Shown here piece after piece: positions 49,477 through 61,451 of a DNA stretch of 62,657 nucleotides. Position 1 is the stretch's first letter. Each line of letters begins with the position of its first letter. A program made the position numbers and the translations under genes. This DNA is from Didymodactylos carnosus (lineage: Eukaryota; Rotifera; Eurotatoria; Philodinida; Philodinidae), in assembly GCA_905250885.1 (NCBI GenBank), contig CAJNOQ010000180.1:1-62657 (forward strand), in the 5' to 3' direction. The notes beneath the pieces are model-generated. The model was given only the letters and a program-made list of their open reading frames with translations, had not been told where the DNA came from and ran no database searches.

Positions 49477-50267
49477 ATTTCTTCTTCGGTAAAACTAATG
49501 AAATATTTTTGTGTTTTTATTGAAATAAATGCACCCTAATCATTTTTTATTTAGAGACGGTAAACAACTAGATGAATGATATTTATCGATACGCATCGAA
49601 GAAAAAATAAACTGGTTAAGTCATGGATTAACATAGGTAAAATAAGAGATTAATCATTCATGAAAACGGACAATTATGGTTGGCAAAGAAATAACAGACC
49701 GATATGTTTTCATAAATTACTCGAGCAGTATCTTACCATTGTTGAAGGGAATTAATACAAGATAACCTTTTTTTAGTGTGTTAGTTAAGTGTATGATAGT
49801 ATAACAGAGGTATGGCAGAAAATTAAATTCAGAAAGTAGGTCATAAGGAAACATTATTAGGATATTTTGCACTTCCGCTTGCGAGCATTTACCACTCATT
49901 GTTATTCCATCAAATTTTGTTTATCATGCATCTATCTTAAAAATGGAATCCATAATAACTTTCTTGTAGTAGACAGACTGGATTAAGCATTGACGAACAC
50001 TTTTGAGTATTTATATTGTTCTTTGTTCAGAATTTTTGAAATACACAGATCATCTCAGCTACGTACTAAGAAGACTTTTATAAACCAGTTCGAGAACTTT
50101 ATAAAACGTACGAAGTCTCAGCTCTATTTTATGAATTTTAAAAACAGATGTTCGTATGTATCTTCATCGCAAATTATTACACATAAATAGGTTAAAAATG
50201 TTTATATGTAATATAAATCTCCACTATACAGAGAACAGTAGACAAAAGTAAAAAATAGAACTGGATG

Positions 50268-50312
50268 GCCAATCACCCTGTGCGAAGATTGAAAAGTCGG
50301 TAGAGTGAAACG
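50268..50312 (+). repeat. Short dispersed repeat family A, distant copy
   Basis: Reads GCCAATCACCCTGTGCGAAG then 'attgaaaagtcggtagagtgaaacg', matching 14742-14785 and 15251-15295. The flanks also share 'aact.g.tgg' before it and 'actttagaga' after it with the other copies, so the unit is longer than 45 bp. Confidence 0.6.
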
Positions 50313-50642
50313 TTGCACGACACTTTAGAGATTGAAACTATTTTCGTGGTTTTAACTCTATTGAGTGATTTTGTATTTCAGTCACTCAATAACGTATCAA
50401 TTTAGAATAAACCTAAAAAGTTTCACTGTTTGGTCAATTAGTATTCTGGTATATGTTTTTCCAATACTTTCTAAATAAATGCTTTATTGAAGCTCGGTAA
50501 CCGTTTCAATCGGTATTTTTTTGACAGTTGTACATCTGTGTGCGCATTGAAGTATGATTGTGTCTATTTATATGTTTTTCCAATGTGTATTTGTATATAG
50601 TGCGATGAGAAGAATATGCATGGAAGTTGAACGAGTCTATCC

Positions 50643-50808
50643 TAGACATGTGCGGTAACGGTAAAGATGTGTTACCTTTACCGATGCTTCAGTAACAACT
50701 TCAAATTTTTACCGCAGTAATTTGAAACCGATAAAAAGTCTCAAAATTTTACTGCGGTAAACTTTTTACTGCGGTAAAAAAGTCCTTTACCGTTACCGCT
50801 CATGCCTA
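50643..50808. mobile_element. hAT-like MITE, 166 bp
   Basis: Terminal inverted repeats TAGACATGTGCGGTAACGG / CCGTTACCGCTCATGCCTA, with the motif ACTGCGGTAAA repeated internally. The flanks gtctatcc (50635-50642) and gtctattc (50809-50816) look like an 8-bp target duplication with one change. TAG-starting ends plus 8-bp duplications point to the hAT superfamily. Confidence 0.7.
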
Positions 50809-51602
50809 GTCTATTCCTTGTCTGTGGTCGATAGATGCGTGTCTTTGTTGACGTTTTTATATTCGAAGGATGCCTCATACTGCATAACATAATATATATA
50901 TATATATCTACTATAGGCAATACTATACAGACATGTGCGCTGAACAATGCCGAAACAGTCCGTGTTTTATTCATCTATACAGCGTTTTTCACAGCATCAA
51001 ACCAGGGTGTCCAAATCCAGTTTTTCGTAAAAAATCAGGAGTTGATCAGGAGATTTTTTTTCGAAATCAGGAAACAAGAGAGTATCAAGCAACTTTTTCT
51101 TGGACAAGCAAAACAAAAAAATTCAATAACTTTTTCAAAAACATAGTTTTTCTTGAAAAAATTTTTTTCATGAAACAGTATCATCATTTGTTATAGACTG
51201 TGATACGGATTGAGGCAGAAGATTTTGATCTGATGGGTTTAAAAGTTCACTAATCCTATCTTCTTGAGATGAGAACATTCGATAAGTACACAGGGGGCTC
51301 TTTCAATGTACAATTATTTAGTCTCTGGATCCAGAAATTCTGTTTCTTAAACTGATAATTCCAGTTTTGAAAAAAAACAAAATTGATGCAGGAAAACAAT
51401 TGAAAATTAGGAGAAAATCAACTCCTGAAATTAGAAGTCTCCTGGTCAAGTCAAGAGATTTGGGCACTCCGAACAGAAGTTACTAAAACAGACGGGAGCG
51501 TTGTTCAGTATCATTTTTAAGTAGTGGCATATACTTGTGTCTAAAATTGTTTAAAGAATGCAGACACAACTGCATTTTATTCATTTCTCTCGAATTAATC
51601 TA

Positions 51603-52350
51603 CTATCCAAAAGTAATTGAACAAATGTCAAGCATTATTTCCGCATGTTCTCGATAGGCTATAGAGTAGACTTTTTCCGGTTGGAAAGAGCAAAATCTAA
51701 CCTTCAAAAAATATAGACCTGAAAGAAAACTTTTTGGAGAACCAAATAAGTGAGAATGTAGTCTGTGCAAAACTCTATCGGTCTTTTAGTAGAAAGCATC
51801 ACTTTGCATGAGAAGTATGGTACATCGAGAAAATTTCTTCGTTCAAACCTCAAAAGATGTTAGTAAAGATTAAAACTAATGCGAGTTTGTAGAAGAATTG
51901 AATGCTGTTTCAGAAAATGTGTTTTAGAAAAAGAAAGAAACCCGTTCAGCACGCGAAAGTGACTGATTAAGCCTGATCAATTGTTTTTCTAAAACTAATA
52001 AAAAATTCGGTAGGTTTTGGTTGAAAAATGGATCAAAATATGGTTTATCATATTCCACTCGAAATAGACATAAAAACATTTTTAGTTTCGATAATTATAT
52101 AATTTCAAACGTGAGAAAAAAAGCTTGATGAGAAAGAGACGTTTAAAGAGTATGGAAATTACAAGAGCTTTTTCGGCGATGTTTGAAATTTAAATGTTTT
52201 CGCGCACAAACTCAATCCCAAAAATGTGTTGTTTTTCTATGTTTTTTGAAGGTCAGATTTTGCTCTTTCCAACCGAAAAAAGTTTACTCCATATCAAATC
52301 GGGAACATGCGGAAATAATGCTTGACATCTGTTCAATTACTTTTGGATAG
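51603..52350. mobile_element. Tc1/mariner-like non-autonomous element, 748 bp
   Basis: Inverted arms of about 120 bp begin CTATCCAAAAGTAATTGAAC (51603) and end in the reverse complement (52350), each next to TA (51601-51602, 52351-52352). Inner matches include 'caagcattatttccgcatgt' and 'ggttggaaagagcaaaatct'. The centre has no transposase motif. Confidence 0.78.
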
Positions 52351-52582
52351 TAGGTTATTTCATCTTTGATTTAGAGACGTTCTTGATAAGAAAAAACTCT
52401 TTTCACCAAAATAAGAACGGATCAATGCCAAATAAGTCGATTTTTGACCTGCAATAGAAATGCCGTAATGACTAGACTAAGAATCCCCCATTTCTCTTGT
52501 TCACTCTAAATTCAGTTAGAAAAATCTCTGAAATTTACATACATACACAGACAAAGATATACTAAGATCTGCTTTGAAAAGT

Positions 52583-54979
52583 TTATCGTTGTTTTACCGT
52601 TTCATGAATAATATTTAATAATTTTTGTGCTACTTCTGTTTCCGGAACCTCTCCTTCATACACATCGCCAAATACAGCTATTCTCAACAAACTCAAAGCT
52701 TCATAATAATCATCTGGTATATCGACCATATATACTTCAAATGTAATTAAAAATAGCAGCAATGCTTGACGTAATATACCTTGACCAGTAGCTAATTCAC
52801 ATAATGGTTTACGACCATAAAATAAAAAATATGATGATGTTCCATTAACGAAATCCATAACTGTTAAACGTAAATATGACCCATTGTCTGGCTCAGATTT
52901 AATAATATTACCCTAAAAAAAAGTAAAACAGGTTTACGTTAATAATAAAAGATCAGAGTATGAGGACAATAGTAGAAAGCAGCTATGAATTATCCAAGAC
53001 TATTCAAAGCTTGTTGCAAATGCTCATAGAATACAAAGAGACAAAAAAAGATTAGTAACTGTATGGCACATGTTTGCAATGAAAATAATAATATTTCAAT
53101 ATTAATTACCTGTTTATTTTGTATTATGTAATTACAGTTTAACGTTTGGCATAGTTGCATAAGTGTAAGACGATATGTGATATCCATGTTTTCACGCAAT
53201 CGAATACTGAAATAATTTGTTAAAACATCGAGTACTTGACCAATAACTTTATTGAACGATGATATATGTCTTCCATGCAATAAACCATATTCACCCGTTA
53301 ACTAAATAAAACAATTGATAATAGGCTCAGAAATCATATCAAAATAAACATACAAATTCTTTTCCAGCCATAAATGGTAATTCTTGTAATATTCCATATA
53401 AGTTTAAATCAGCGTTCAAACTAAGCCATTCACGACGTCGTGTATGTGTTTTAGACAAATATTGTTTGTATAATGTCGAAAATTGAGGCTGACCTTGTAT
53501 TTGACGTAATTTAATATTGATACTTTCATAATAGGCATCATCTACAAAGCAAGAAAACTGTAACGGGTAAAATAATAATAAAAGGGCTCGTACCGTTTTG
53601 ATGAATACGACCTTCGTTCTTATCCGAGTAGTCCCCATGCATACGTTTCAAAGAACGAATTTTTTGTCGCATATTACGCATTCTAATGGATAATTTTCGA
53701 CACAGTAAGGCCTATTCAACGATATAAATGAATCCACACGTACGCAATAAAGCAGAATAAATGCAACGCTTACTTCTGGTTTGAACTGGTTTCCTTTTTC
53801 AGCAAGACATGGATATTTTTTAATTAATGCTAAACCAACCTTATGATACTCTCGGCCAGTTTTCAACTGTGGATATGTTTTCATAAAAAAATCAGCTGCT
53901 TCAGATATCAGATCGGGTAAGATTGGAGCAGCATTACCTTGACAAAAGAAAACAAAAAACGTACATCAATTAATTATAGAAGCAGTAACAAAAAGTTTTT
54001 TTATTTACCCATATCAAGATAACGTAGAACTTTTTCAGAGAATTCTGGCAATTGAGGAGGCATTGGAACTGCGGGATAACATCGTGTACGATTGTAAATT
54101 CGAGTACTGGACGAAAGATCGTCTTGCATTGAACCTGGACTATATAACGTCCCACGCTAAAAAAAGACAAATGTGAGAATATCTTCTGCTCTGCAGCTGA
54201 TAGATCTGTTTTCTTAACTACGCTTTCCAAGTACAAAATGTCAGACTCGACGTCTTTTCCCGTGCAACACAATCCTTCGTGTAACATAATGCATATGTAA
54301 AATGTTATTATTAAATTTACATACTCTTTCTGATGCAAGAATCCGATCTTCATTATCATGTTGATTCTAAATTAGAATTATTGTTTGTATCAAGAAACTA
54401 ATTAAGCAAGAATCGACCTACATCTTGAAATTCTTCTTTGATTGTATTAATATGATCGTTTGATGCTACACTGCTATTATCAGGTATTTCTGGTTCATTT
54501 TTCGTCTTCATTCGTGTCGATGTTAAAAATCCATGTGATGATGATGATGATGAATTTGCTCTGCTACTTCCAGATACTATTAACTTTGGATTATCAAAAC
54601 GTGGCCTTTTAAAATATGAACCTTGATTACGGCTCGCAGCTGGAACTAAACCTCTTTCGCTTAAATCTTCATCTTCGCTGAGTGATGCTTCATCTATATC
54701 ATCATTGTCTGTTGGTGGTACAATTGTCGACGACGATGCTTGTGATAATTGGCTTGATGATGTTGATTTTGATGAATAATGTTGTTTACGCATATGGGTT
54801 TTGAAACGACCAACAGATGTAAATATTTGAGCGCATAATGGACATGTTACTTCTACTTCTTCCTCACGATGTCGTATGTCCAGATGTTCGACATAAGCTT
54901 GTAAACTTCGGGGATAAATATTGCAAATGGAACAATGAAGAAGACGCTGAGTACTTAATTCATCACCATGAGATGACAT
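52583..54979 (-). CDS. C2H2 zinc-finger protein with conserved C-terminal domain (unnamed)
   Basis: Eight exons in transcript order: 54422-54979, 54325-54366, 54009-54156, 53774-53937, 53594-53711, 53354-53541, 53110-53301, 52583-52912; phases agree, 579 aa. Residues about 14-70 hold two C2H2-type fingers (CSICNIYPRSLQAYVEHLDIRH and CPLCAQIFTSVGRFKTHMRKQH patterns), followed by a Ser-rich acidic linker. The rest begins with MPPQLPEFSEKVLRYL and an AADFFMKTYPQL...IKKYPCLAEKG segment leading into basic LCRKLSIRMRNMRQK; this resembles the C-terminal domain of SAMD3-like and related animal proteins, but I cannot name the family with certainty. A DNA- or RNA-binding role is plausible from the fingers only. 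The last exon is hydrophobic and helical (LRQALLLFLITFEVYMV). Confidence 0.8.
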
Positions 54980-56178
54980 CTTTTATCCCAAAGCGTAAAA
55001 AACAGTTTCAGTATAGAATCCTGACAAGGTTGATGCATACCCATAGCAGCTTCCAGGGTGACGTATGTATTGTTCTTATTTCAGCGCCCTCTTTACTCGG
55101 ACAGTAGAATTACTCAAACGTCTTTCCGCTTTGAAAAACTGCTGCATATCCACACTAACGCGAATAATTACTATTCTGGATAGAAAATTGTCCTTGTTTT
55201 CCAATAACTAAGTTCGTTTGCTCTCCGGCACGTTGCTCTCTGGCACGTTTGTAAACGTTTGCTAAATAGTTTCATTTGTTAGTGAGTATAGTTGAAATTA
55301 GTGTAAGAGCATAAGCATAACTACTGGGAATTAAAACTCGACGCTTCTCAACAAACTTCCTCTCCTCTGATCTGTCATTGTTTATAAAACTAAAGCATCT
55401 ACGCGTCTTCAGTGCATTTAAACGAAATGGTCAGACAGACATTTTTAGCTACGATATAGTTTAGATCTGACCTCCTGGGTATAGTAAAATTATGCATCAA
55501 GGACAATTATTATCAAATGCAAGTTTTGTTTTAAAAAAAATGGAAATGTGGGATGAAAACAAATTTCAGAAATCAGGTTAAACAAGAAAAGAAGTATCAC
55601 AATAATGCATTTGCATTCTTTTCCTATTGGTCGCTAATTATTATCCATGTTAATCCATCTAAATAGAATGAATACCCCAAGACCAGCCTGCGACCGACTT
55701 TTCATGACATTTGCATCAAGACAATGCTCATGTCTTCGCTAGGCGACTCTATTCATATCTAAAATATGCTGTGAATATGTAAGGTTTGTAATCTAATGTA
55801 ATGTAAAGATCTAAAAAGTTTTCTCCCGACGCTCCAAAGATCTCCCGAGGTCTAAAAATATGTCTGAGCTCAAGAAAATGCTTATCCCTCCCTGTGGTCG
55901 GCGTTCGCAGCCAAGATAGCTGAGAAATGTTGTGAACTTCTATTCTCTGATTCCACGGAAAAAGTGCCCAATAAAGCTAAAAAGTTTTGTTGATATCTTC
56001 TGAAGATCCCAATAGGACTGAAAATATTTCTGATCGATTCGCTATAATAGACTATCTGTATTTTGTACGTTTTATTATCCGCAGACGACATTCTGTGTTA
56101 TCAAAACTGACTGATTTCCGGGGACATCTATCGCTGAACTAGAGAAAAGCTTTCTCAGCCTTTTCCTCTGTTTATCAC

Positions 56179-56460
56179 CTCTTTGAATATTTTCTTTCTC
56201 GTGGTTAAAAAAAGATTTAAATTTTTTTCCCTTATGATTGGCTTATCCATAGAATATCTGATAGCCATTTTTCCATATTTTGCACGTAGACACACACACA
56301 GACATGCAACCAGGGCCCAGGGTAAAACTACTGACACTGCGCTGACCGTCTTTGTGAAACTATGGGCTTGACCAATCAAAAAGCGCTAGTACAGCGTCAG
56401 TGTCAGTAGTTTTAGCCTGGGCCGCAACCAGTTTGTAAGACCTTATGTCAAGAGAATAAG
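56179..56460. repeat. Dispersed repeat, copy 2 (interrupted by a MITE)
   Basis: Same sequence as 740-912 but split by 118 extra bases (110-bp MITE plus one 8-bp target copy) between 'gacatgcaacc' and 'agtttgtaagacc'. The companion block lies at 56565-56622. Confidence 0.7.
56314..56423. mobile_element. hAT-like MITE, 110 bp, with perfect 8-bp target duplication
   Basis: Ends GGCCCAGGGTAAAACTACTG (left) and CAGTAGTTTTAGCCTGGGCC (right) are inverted repeats extending about 33 bp inward. GCAACCAG occurs immediately on both sides (56306-56313 and 56424-56431). The related repeat at about 860-880 lacks the insert, giving an empty site. The 8-bp duplication indicates a hAT-type transposase acting in trans. 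Confidence 0.85.
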
Positions 56461-56935
56461 GCAAGGGAACAGACATGCTTAATTCACGGTATCCATCTCA
56501 TTCTCCACACAGGTATAATAAAGCATAGAAACGAATCGTATTCATTAAAGCCTTTTACTTATAATAGGTAGTTATTAAGAACCAGTCAAAATTTATAAAA
56601 GAAAAAAAAATCCTCGTGATTTGAAGTATCCATCTCATACAAGTGGCATGTCTGTACGTACAGGCGATGTGCGCGAACAAAAATTGGTCTTGCGTGAGTG
56701 GATTGTTATTGGCTACGATAGGCTCAAGTGCAGTCCTAGCATATTGTGGTCTAGATTTTTCTTTTTGTTTGTTGATTCGCTTCGTTACTTGAAGTAATAT
56801 CAAATTGGGCTAGATAGCGTAAGGGAGAACTATTTGAACTGCAATCTTTTCAGATGTTATATATGACTAGTTATAGACGAACGCTGGATGCCTGTAATCT
56901 GACGAACATGAGCCGATGAATAGTAAGAATATGAG

Positions 56936-56972
56936 TTGAATGAATGAATGATTTATTCACGAAAAGTGAGAG
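56936..56972 (-). repeat. (GAAT)n-tailed repeat end, inverted copy
   Basis: Reverse complement of the 45745-45792 junction: a TGAA run followed by 'atttattcacgaaaagtga'. Probably the 3' end of a retroelement on the minus strand. Confidence 0.5.
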
Positions 56973-58544
56973 TCAACAAAAGGTCCTCGACCTATAATAA
57001 CAATCACTCGAGCCAAACAACAACAAAAAGAATTCTATAAATAGAAAAATAAAAAGTAAACTAGCGTACGAAATAGAGAAACAGAAAGAATAAAAAAAAA
57101 TAATAAGAGTAACAGCACTGAGTTTATTTTTAACTGTAAATATGGCTACGTTCTACTGTAAAGATGCTGACATAACGCTACTTTAAATGACAATAACGAA
57201 GTAGAACGAATGACTGATTCTGGAAGATTATTTCAGTCAGTGACAGTTGAATGAAAGAAGGAAGGGAAACTGTTTGGGGAGAAGTTATATTGATGATCAT
57301 TCGCTATCATACAGGCAAAGGATTCTCAACTTAGAATTAAGAGAACTTAAATCATGTGAAGTACGCTTAGATCTTAACAAATCGATTATACGGCTGATTA
57401 GACTACAAGAGCAGGCTACTTTCTGATCGCAATCGCAATAAAGGAAAAAGACGTAAAGATTTTCGCTTTCTTTCTGCTATGCGGTTTTCATTACATACCA
57501 ATTCTACAGTGGTTCCTAAACGCAGTTTCAACATCTAGATAGGTTGAGTCCGTGTATAAATGGTTTTTCTTCGGCATCAATACTTGAGAGATTAGTAAAG
57601 TTCGACGCCTTCAGAGATACTTATGCTGAAGCACTATACCAGTGCATGCTAACAGCTGTTAGAATTTGTGTACAGTTTATTGAATTTAAGTTTAACAGTT
57701 TCAGCTATATGCGATCTATGACCAAAATCAAAACTTAAAATACTTTCTATCATTTCAGCTTATGTTAAATTGCTTTTTTCTTAAGAAAAAGTTGTTGAAT
57801 GATATAGATTATTATTTTCAATGTGACCATCTTGTATATAGTTAATCATTAAAATACTTATTCAAGCTATTTTCTCTCAAAAATGTTTAGCGGCAAGAAA
57901 TTGTATCGTGTTTTTTTGCGTTAAAATTCAAATGTTGTCTAATTAGAAAAGAGGCTCCTCTGTTCAAAGCTTTTCTTCCGCAGATATCGACGTCTTGAAT
58001 GACAGATGAAAATATGTACGCTTACAAACGATGAATATTTAAAAATGGACATAAGAAAAATGTTGATATACAATCCTATATTTGAAATATTGTTGAACTA
58101 TATTTAATTAAACGAAACAGAAAAGAAAGTTATCTAGAACCTCTATCAAACTATAGCTGAAAATAAAACAACATGTAATAAAGTCGGTAGAACATTGAAT
58201 TGAGAATATACGAAAGAAGATTAGAAATAGATGAACTGCAATCAACTAGTAGCGTTCAACGTATTGTTTAAAATTGCTCAATTAGTAAAATGATTTTTTT
58301 TGACATGAGAGAAAATTGTTCTTTTTGTTTCTGTTGCACGAATTTTTTTCATGAAAATAAAGTTGTATATGTGTTTGGCACCCGTCACGATATCTATTTT
58401 GTGTGATTAATGATTCGTTTTACATATTCTACATAAAACGAACAATTTAATTAAGAATGTTAGTCTGTCTGAGATATTTTCTTTCTAGGAAATAATTAAT
58501 GTGTTCGCATTAATTATTTTGGAATATCTATTACTGAGTCCATA

Positions 58545-58644
58545 GACTAATGTTAAAAATCAATTAAATATTTTTCCATCTTAGAACATGGAAATATTTA
58601 TTAGTTCAAATAGAAAAATATTTAATTGATTTTTCATATTAGTC
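58545..58644. mobile_element. 100-bp inverted-repeat element upstream of LRRC40
   Basis: Arms of about 33 bp: 'aaaaatcaattaaatatttt' on the left and its complement on the right, with a loop of about 35 bp. It ends 131 bp before the LRRC40 ATG, so it may lie in the promoter or leader region. Confidence 0.6.
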
Positions 58645-58775
58645 GTTTAATATTTTTCTTTTTAACATTTTTTGGCACACTAGAAAATTGTCATTTACTT
58701 TAACGCTTCCAAACTCACTTCATTGTGTCTAATAAATTTGTTGTCTTTTTATAGACAACCACTTTGGGATCGACG

Positions 58776-61409
58776 ATGGCCGTAAATGGTCGTAAATCAT
58801 TACAACCATTAAAATCCGCTATTAATCGACGAAAACAGATCGATAATGTTGTACATGAAGACGAAGAAGATAATTATTTAAATATTGACAAAAAACAACC
58901 GCCTAAGAGTTATTTAGTCAAACTTATTAAAGGATCACGTTCGAATGGCATTTTAAATTTAGCATCTAGAAGTTTAACAGATGGTTTGTATTTTTCTTTT
59001 CTGTCCTAACTATATATTAATAACAGTCTCTTATTTGCGGTTCTAGTTCCAGAAGAAATATTTCTTGATGAAATTGCAGATGATGAAAATAGAAATCAGC
59101 ATAGTCATACACCAGATTTTTCAAAACAAGATAATGATAGAGAAGCCTGGTGGAATAGAATGCCATTAAAATCTCTTGATCTTTCGTCTAATTTATTAAA
59201 AACATTACCAGATTCAATTGGTGATTTATCCTATTTAGTCGTATTGAATGTAAATACTTATTTTCACATTTTATTAGATTATTTTTATCTTTTATTTGTA
59301 TTATAGCTGCAAAACAATCAACTGGAAAAAATTCCAGATACAATACGAACATTGCTTGAATTAGAAAAACTCATATTGAGGTATATCTTAACACGCACAT
59401 TCCTGTGCAAATAACTATAAAGTTGTTAAAATCTTTTGTAGTCAAAACAATTTATCTGTGTTACCTGATGGTTTATTTTATATATCCTCGTTACTTACAT
59501 TAAATCTTTCTGGAAATCATTTACAAAAATTATCAAATAAAATCGGTGATCTTTCATATCTCCAAGAACTTGTAAGAGATGAAAATAATTCTTCTCTCGT
59601 CTAATATTTGATATTTTCTACTTTTATTACTTAAGGATTTATCTCAAAATGAATTTGAATCATTTCCAAAACAAATTGGTTATTTAACAAAGTTAACAAA
59701 ATTAAATGTATCAAAAAATCGTTTAAATTCTATACCAAATGAAATTGGTGCATTATATAGTATGTTAAGATTTTCAAGATCTATTCAATTTCTTTTTGTT
59801 AAATTTTTTTTTTTTTTTTTCAAAGATCTTCGATCATTTGAGATAAATCACAATCAAATAACACAATTGCCAATTAGTTTTGGAGATTTAATTAATTTAG
59901 AAGAATTTTATTGCAATTCAAATCGTTTATCACAATTTCCATGTTTTGCTCAATGTGCAAAATTAAAAGTAAATTGTTACTAAGTTAACTATTATTAACT
60001 TTGATGTATTATATATTCTTTCTATATAAAAAGGAAATACATTTGGCTGATAATCAATTAACACAAATTGATAATGTACAATTGGAACCATTATTATCAT
60101 TGATAAGTTTGAATATACGAGGAAATAAAATAAGTATCTTACCAGAACAAATATGTTTACTACCGAATTTAGAAAGATTAGATGTAACAAATAATAATTT
60201 GGCCGAGTAAATGATCTGATTTGTGATTATATTTATTGTTATCATCATTGTTTATACTCATTTTTTCTTTTAGTTTACCATCACAAATAGCATTAAATAA
60301 AAAAATGAAATGTATCAGTATTATTGGAAATCCATTAAATAAAATTAGAAAAGATATTATGCGTTTGGGCACAGATGCTATTATGAAATATCTTCGAAAT
60401 CGTATAGCAGATGATGATGATAATAATGAGAGAAATAAAGTTGCATCGAATAATGAAACAGAAGAAGAGAAAAAACGTCGTTTATATACTGAACAGCATG
60501 TGGTTAGATCAACAGGAACATTTGATTTCAGGTACAAAAATGAACAAATAGTAGTACAATATTCGTCTAGTTATACACTATCACAACTTTATTATTTGAA
60601 TTTTTAATATATTTACCTTGTTTTTTGTTTTTTTTTATTTTGTTTAGTTATAAAAATGCATCATGTTTACAAGATGAATCAATTCAATTGATAAACAAAG
60701 AAAAACCATCACATATAAACTTAAGCAAAAATAAATTTTCTCAAATGCCTGTTGAGTGAGTAACACTTTATTGTTACAGTAATAATATTCTCTTTCAGAA
60801 GTATTATTAATTCAGTTTAGTGAATATATTCTAAGAATTTATCTGATTATTATCTTTTTAGTTTTTTTGGAGTAATTAGGGTAAGATATTAAAAAAAATA
60901 ATTAATATCAGTCGTGGAGTACATCTCGCTCGATTAGTATACTATTACTATGCACGTTAATCTCTCTCCTAATATTTGAAAATTACAATTAATAATTGGA
61001 AAATGATGCTTCAGAACTTATTAGAATTAGAATTCTTATCTACCGTCTAGAAAGATGATTAATTCGAGAAAGAAAACTCCATTTTTACAGTTAGAAAAAG
61101 AAAATCTTCTCATTTATATTAATTTTATTTTTTATTATCATTTGGTGAAGGGCAAGTCCGGCTCTGATGCACATTCAAAATTGACTTATATTTACACACA
61201 CATAGATCTATTATTTTCTTTTCTTTTTATTATTTTTTGTTTTAATTTCGCAAATACTAACTGAAATAATGAAGTTAACACAATTGTTTCTTATTTAGAT
61301 TAATTCAATTGAATGATTGTTTATTGCATTTGGATCTTTCAAATAACATTATTCAAAATTTGAATCCTGAGGTTGGTCGGTTGAAAGAATTACGTTATTT
61401 AGATTTAAG
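58776..61409 (+). CDS. LRRC40: Leucine-rich repeat protein LRRC40, 3' end missing
   Basis: Ten exons seen: 58776-58983, 59047-59249, 59307-59380, 59442-59571, 59636-59759, 59826-59968, 60034-60206, 60274-60531, 60648-60755, 61299-61409; phases agree, 510 codons plus two bases, ending at a GT donor. The human protein is about 600 aa, so one or more exons lie beyond the window or after the following insertion. Typical LRRs run in order (LKSLDLSSNLLKTLPDSIGD, LVVLNLQNNQLEKIP, LERLDVTNNNLA, and so on), with the LRRC40-specific N-terminal GILNLASRSLTDVPEEIF, then WWNRMPLKSLDLS, and the mid-protein GNPLNKIRKDIMRLGTDAIMKYLR hinge. The function is not well known. The ATG is 21 nt downstream of an acceptor-like 'tttttatag' (AG at 58753-58754). 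Confidence 0.93.
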
Positions 61410-61451
61410 GTAATTTATAAGAAAACGTTTTTTTTTTTCAAATCTATAATA

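Larger units (their letters stand above)
49477..52582. other. Transposon-derived spacer
   Basis: Contains family A copy 50268-50312, a hAT-like MITE (50643-50808), an (AT)n microsatellite near 50890-50906, and a mariner-like element (51603-52350). Between 51000 and 51490, 'atcaggagttgat' and 'atcaactcctgaa' form a weak inverted pair. No gene recognised. Confidence 0.5.
54980..58775. other. Spacer between the zinc-finger gene and LRRC40
   Basis: Head-to-head promoters should lie at its two ends. It contains the second dispersed-repeat copy with its MITE (56179-56460), a tailed repeat end (56936-56972), a hairpin near 58491-58520 (AATAATTAATG...CATTAATTATT) and an inverted-repeat element (58545-58644). 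No gene recognised. Confidence 0.5.

Noticed and set aside
50888..50906. (AT)n tract as possible origin or regulatory site
   Set aside because: Ordinary microsatellite in AT-rich DNA; no other support.
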